A stretch of DNA of 64,000 nt. It comes from Candidatus Hemicellulosilyticus sp. P3. GTDB taxonomy: Bacteria > Bacteroidota > Bacteroidia > Bacteroidales > P3. A program made the translations under genes and the position numbers. Location of the stretch: contig LPNH01000009.1 in the NCBI GenBank assembly GCA_001543385.1, positions 1-64,000 on the forward strand, read 5' to 3'. Below the pieces are notes generated by a model. It saw nothing but the letters and a program-made list of their open reading frames with translations, did not search any database and was not told the DNA's origin. Of the stretch, positions 60,921-64,000 are shown piece after piece; position 1 is the stretch's first letter, and each line of letters starts with the position of its first letter.

Positions 60921-63230
60921 ATGAATAACCGCGATATACTTTCCGAACTCAACGATGCGCAGCGCGAGGCTGCTGCCTGTACCGAAGGCCCGGTCATGAT
61001 CATAGCCGGAGCCGGTTCGGGCAAGACACGCACACTCACCTACCGTATCGCCCATCTCGTCGAGCAAGGTGTCGACCCGTTTCGCATTCTGGCGCTCACC
61101 TTTACCAACAAAGCTGCCGCCGAAATGAAAGAGCGCATCACGAAGCTCGTCGGCAACGAGGCACGCAACCTGTGGATGGGCACCTTCCATTCGGTCTTCG
61201 CCAAGGTGCTGCGTTCCGAGGCCACCCGTCTGGGCTACACCTCGTCGTTCACCATCTACGACACCGACGATTCCAAGTCAGCCGTCAAGCATATTGTGCG
61301 AGAGCTCAATCTTGACGCCAAGACATACAGCCCGTCCACGGTCATCGGCCGCATCTCCATGGCCAAGAGCAGCCTCATCTCGCCCGACGATTACGCCGAC
61401 AACCCGGAGCTGCAGCAGGCGGATACAACAGCACGCAGGCCCATGATGGCCGACATCTATCGCCGTTACAACCAGCGCCTGCGCAATTCCAATGCGATGG
61501 ACTTCGACGATTTGTTGTTCAACATGAACCTCCTTCTGCGCGACTTCCCCGAAGTGTTGCTCAAATACCAGGAGCGTTTCCGCTACATCCTCGTCGACGA
61601 GTACCAAGACACCAACTACTCACAGTACCTCATCGTCAAAAAACTTGCCGCCCGCTATCAGAACATCTGTGTTGTTGGTGACGACGCGCAGAGCATATAC
61701 GCCTTCCGTGGGGCCAACATACAAAACATCTTCAACTTTAAGCGTGACTACCCGTCGTTGCACCTGTTCAAATTAGAGCAGAACTACCGTTCCACACAAA
61801 ACATCGTCAATGCGGCCAACTCAATCATAGCCAACAACAAAGAGCAGATACAGAAAGAAATCTGGACGGACAACGCCGTCGGTGGCAAAATACGCCTGTT
61901 GCATGCCTCCGACGAGCGCGACGAAGGCAATCAAGTGGCGGCCTCCATCCGGAATGCCCGTCTTGACAACAACCTCGATTACAAAGACTTTGCCATACTC
62001 TATCGCACCAACATTCAGTCGCGTGCCATTGAAGAGGCGCTACGTCGTGCCGCGGTGCCCTATCGTGTCTATCAAGGGCTCTCGTTCTATGGCCGTCGCG
62101 AAGTGAAAGACGTGCTGGCCTATCTGCGCCTGGTCATCAACAATCACGACGACGAGGCCATGTTGCGTGTCATCAACTATCCTTCGCGCGGCATCGGTCA
62201 GACCACCATGGACCGCATCCGTCTTGCGGCTGCTGAAAACGAAGTCTCCATCTGCACCGTGCTCGAAAATCTCCCTGACTTCAACTTAGGCATCAGCGGT
62301 GGCATCGCGGCGCGGATCAACCAATTTTTGCTGATGATCAAGCGTTTCTCCGCCGAGATGCCCGGCACCGACGCTTTCACCATCGCACAGCAGATCGTGC
62401 TTCAGTCCGGCATCGTGCGATCCTTGCAGGAAGACGACGATCCCGACAACGCCAACCGCATCGAAAACATCGAGGAACTGCTTAACGGTATCAAAGAATT
62501 CTGTGAAAAAGAAGACCAATTCGAAGAATACCCGTCCGACGGCGACACCCCTGATACCGAGCCGCGCACTCTCGACCGCTTCCTGCAACAGGTGTTGCTG
62601 CTCACCTCCGAAGACAAAGGCGATGACAAAGATGCCGACAAAGTTTCGCTTATGACCATCCATTCTGCCAAAGGTCTTGAGTTTCCGCATGTCTACGTCG
62701 TCGGTATGGAAGAAAACCTGTTCCCTTCCATGCTCTCCCTCACCTCGCGGCAAGAACTTGAGGAAGAGCGTCGCTTATTCTACGTGGCCGTCACCCGTGC
62801 CGAGCAGCAGCTCACACTCTCATACACCTCCATGCGATACCAATATGGCTCTGCCTCCTCCCAGGAGATGAGTCGCTTTGTCGAAGAAATCGACGAACGT
62901 TACATCGAGATACCGCGCCGGCACAGCTCTTTCCCACCTGTCGGCGAGTTGCCCCGCACCTTCTTCACGGCAGGCCGTCCAGCCCCCGACAAACGCAAAT
63001 TGCGTCCGCTCACACCTGTCAACAAAGCGAGTGTTCCGTCCCAGCCCAACAGCAACGAAGAGATCCGCCGGTTTCAGGTGGGCACCAAAGTCTCGCATAA
63101 ACTATTCGGCATCGGCCGTATTACAGCCATAGACGGCCCGTCCGATGCGCCGCAGGCTGTCATCCATTTCGAACAGGCAGGCGAGAAACGTCTCGTACTC
63201 CGTTTCGCCAAACTGTCCATAGTGGAATGA
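60921..63230 (+). CDS. UvrD/PcrA-type ATP-dependent DNA helicase
   Basis: LNDAQREAAACTEGPVMIIAGAGSGKTRTLTYRI, VDEYQDTN, VGDDAQSIYAFRGA, TIHSAKGLEFPHVYVVGMEE. Confidence 0.96.
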   Translation: MNNRDILSELNDAQREAAACTEGPVMIIAGAGSGKTRTLTYRIAHLVEQGVDPFRILALTFTNKAAAEMKERITKLVGNEARNLWMGTFHSVFAKVLRSEATRLGYTSSFTIYDTDDSKSAVKHIVRELNLDAKTYSPSTVIGRISMAKSSLISPDDYADNPELQQADTTARRPMMADIYRRYNQRLRNSNAMDFDDLLFNMNLLLRDFPEVLLKYQERFRYILVDEYQDTNYSQYLIVKKLAARYQNICVVGDDAQSIYAFRGANIQNIFNFKRDYPSLHLFKLEQNYRSTQNIVNAANSIIANNKEQIQKEIWTDNAVGGKIRLLHASDERDEGNQVAASIRNARLDNNLDYKDFAILYRTNIQSRAIEEALRRAAVPYRVYQGLSFYGRREVKDVLAYLRLVINNHDDEAMLRVINYPSRGIGQTTMDRIRLAAAENEVSICTVLENLPDFNLGISGGIAARINQFLLMIKRFSAEMPGTDAFTIAQQIVLQSGIVRSLQEDDDPDNANRIENIEELLNGIKEFCEKEDQFEEYPSDGDTPDTEPRTLDRFLQQVLLLTSEDKGDDKDADKVSLMTIHSAKGLEFPHVYVVGMEENLFPSMLSLTSRQELEEERRLFYVAVTRAEQQLTLSYTSMRYQYGSASSQEMSRFVEEIDERYIEIPRRHSSFPPVGELPRTFFTAGRPAPDKRKLRPLTPVNKASVPSQPNSNEEIRRFQVGTKVSHKLFGIGRITAIDGPSDAPQAVIHFEQAGEKRLVLRFAKLSIVE

Positions 63231-63682
63231 GGATTGTCATCCAGCGTGTCCGCCACGCCGCAGTGTCCATAGCCGGTCGCACCTGTGCCTCCATCGGCAG
63301 CGGTATGCTCATACTGCTCGGTGTCGAAGACGCCGACACCGATGCCGACATCGAATGGCTTTGCCGTAAGACAATCGCCTTGCGCATCTTTGACGACAAC
63401 GACGGAGTGATGAATCTGCCTGTCACCAGTCTACACGACGGTGGCATCATTGTCGTCAGCCAGTTCACCTTGATGGCATCCACGCGCAAAGGCAATCGTC
63501 CCAGCTATATCCGGGCTTCGCGTCCCGAGGTCGCCCTTCCGCTCTACAACCGTTTCGTAGAGCGGCTCTCCGAGCTTTACGGACATCCTGTCCAGACCGG
63601 TGTTTTCGGTGCCGACATGCAAGTGTCATTGCTCAACGACGGCCCTGTAACCATTATTATTGATTCGCACGACAGGCAGTGA
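63227..63682 (+). CDS. dtd: D-aminoacyl-tRNA deacylase
   Basis: MRIVIQRVRHAAVSI, GSGMLILLGVEDADT, VVSQFTLMASTRKGNRPSY, GVFGADMQVSLLNDGPVTIIID. Confidence 0.97.
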   Translation: MRIVIQRVRHAAVSIAGRTCASIGSGMLILLGVEDADTDADIEWLCRKTIALRIFDDNDGVMNLPVTSLHDGGIIVVSQFTLMASTRKGNRPSYIRASRPEVALPLYNRFVERLSELYGHPVQTGVFGADMQVSLLNDGPVTIIIDSHDRQ

Positions 63683-64000
63683 GCCAGCGCCATTTCCCCC
63701 TGAAGTCACGTTGTGGGACAGGCGAGAATCCAAATTCTTTCAGTGTGCCGCAGGTCGCTTCCTTCAGCGCCTCATTAAACTCCACTGCCAGCATCCCGTC
63801 GGTTTTCAGGCCCCGTCGGGCAATACCTGCTACAGACCGATAAAACCGTAGCGGGTCCTCGTCCGGTACAAAAAGCGCAGTCGCGGGCTCGTATTGCAAT
63901 ACGTTGGCTTTCATCAGGCGGCGTTCGCTCTCACGCACATAAGGCGGATTGCTGATGATAAGGTCATATTTTAAATCCTGAACCCTGAAATCCGGGTCCA
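63657..64000 (-). CDS. prmC: Release factor glutamine methyltransferase, 5' part outside the window
   Basis: Reverse strand at window end reads YDLIISNPPYVRESERRLMKANVLQYEPATALFVPDEDPLRFYR (NPPYV motif). Confidence 0.88.
   Translation of the reverse strand, partial: DPDFRVQDLKYDLIISNPPYVRESERRLMKANVLQYEPATALFVPDEDPLRFYRSVAGIARRGLKTDGMLAVEFNEALKEATCGTLKEFGFSPVPQRDFRGKWRWLTACRANQ

Noticed and set aside
60177-61190. 337-aa minus-strand ORF opposite ribD, yigZ and the helicase gene
   Set aside because: Spans parts of three conserved plus-strand genes; no recognisable domain.
1-64000. CRISPR array, rRNA operon, prophage or complete transposon
   Set aside because: No regularly spaced repeats, rRNA sequence, phage structural genes or transposase ORFs were recognised in the window.

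Overview
This 64 kb window looks like a chromosomal segment of a Bacteroidetes/Bacteroidales-type bacterium, judged from TAnnTTTG promoter boxes, a GldD homologue, a T9SS sorting-domain protein and the gene complement. Left arm (about 0-11.2 kb): an exopolysaccharide/capsule cluster with an acyltransferase, a Wzy-like protein, glycosyltransferases (GTs), a WbsX-like protein, a Wzc-like tyrosine kinase, a Wza-like exporter and a UDP-sugar epimerase. Next (about 11.2-13.8 kb): a decayed, mobile-looking junction with a CDST-repeat surface-protein fragment fused to the 3' end of a tmRNA gene, short tandem repeats, a 5'-truncated AlbA/Schlafen-like gene and a 28-bp perfect palindrome before a small ORF. 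The rest is mostly conserved chromosome: nrdJ, ackA, cysS, namZ-like, dut, clpP, trmD, lepA, rbfA, iorAB, gldD, pcm, thiL, infB-nusA-rimP, thyA, manC, asnS, ribD, a UvrD-family helicase, dtd and a partial prmC, plus tRNA-His and tRNA-Arg. Most interesting: (1) a SirTM-class sirtuin overlapping a zinc-type macrodomain gene, with a canonical Sir2 about 1.5 kb away and no GcvH-L/LplA partner in the window; (2) a compact five-gene operon (CMP-sugar synthetase-like, HMGL-type aldolase fusion, HAD phosphatase, GT52-like protein, GT) that could make and transfer an unusual CMP-activated keto-acid sugar; (3) the tmRNA 3' fragment as a possible attachment-site scar. All homology calls come from reading the sequence; no database search was run.
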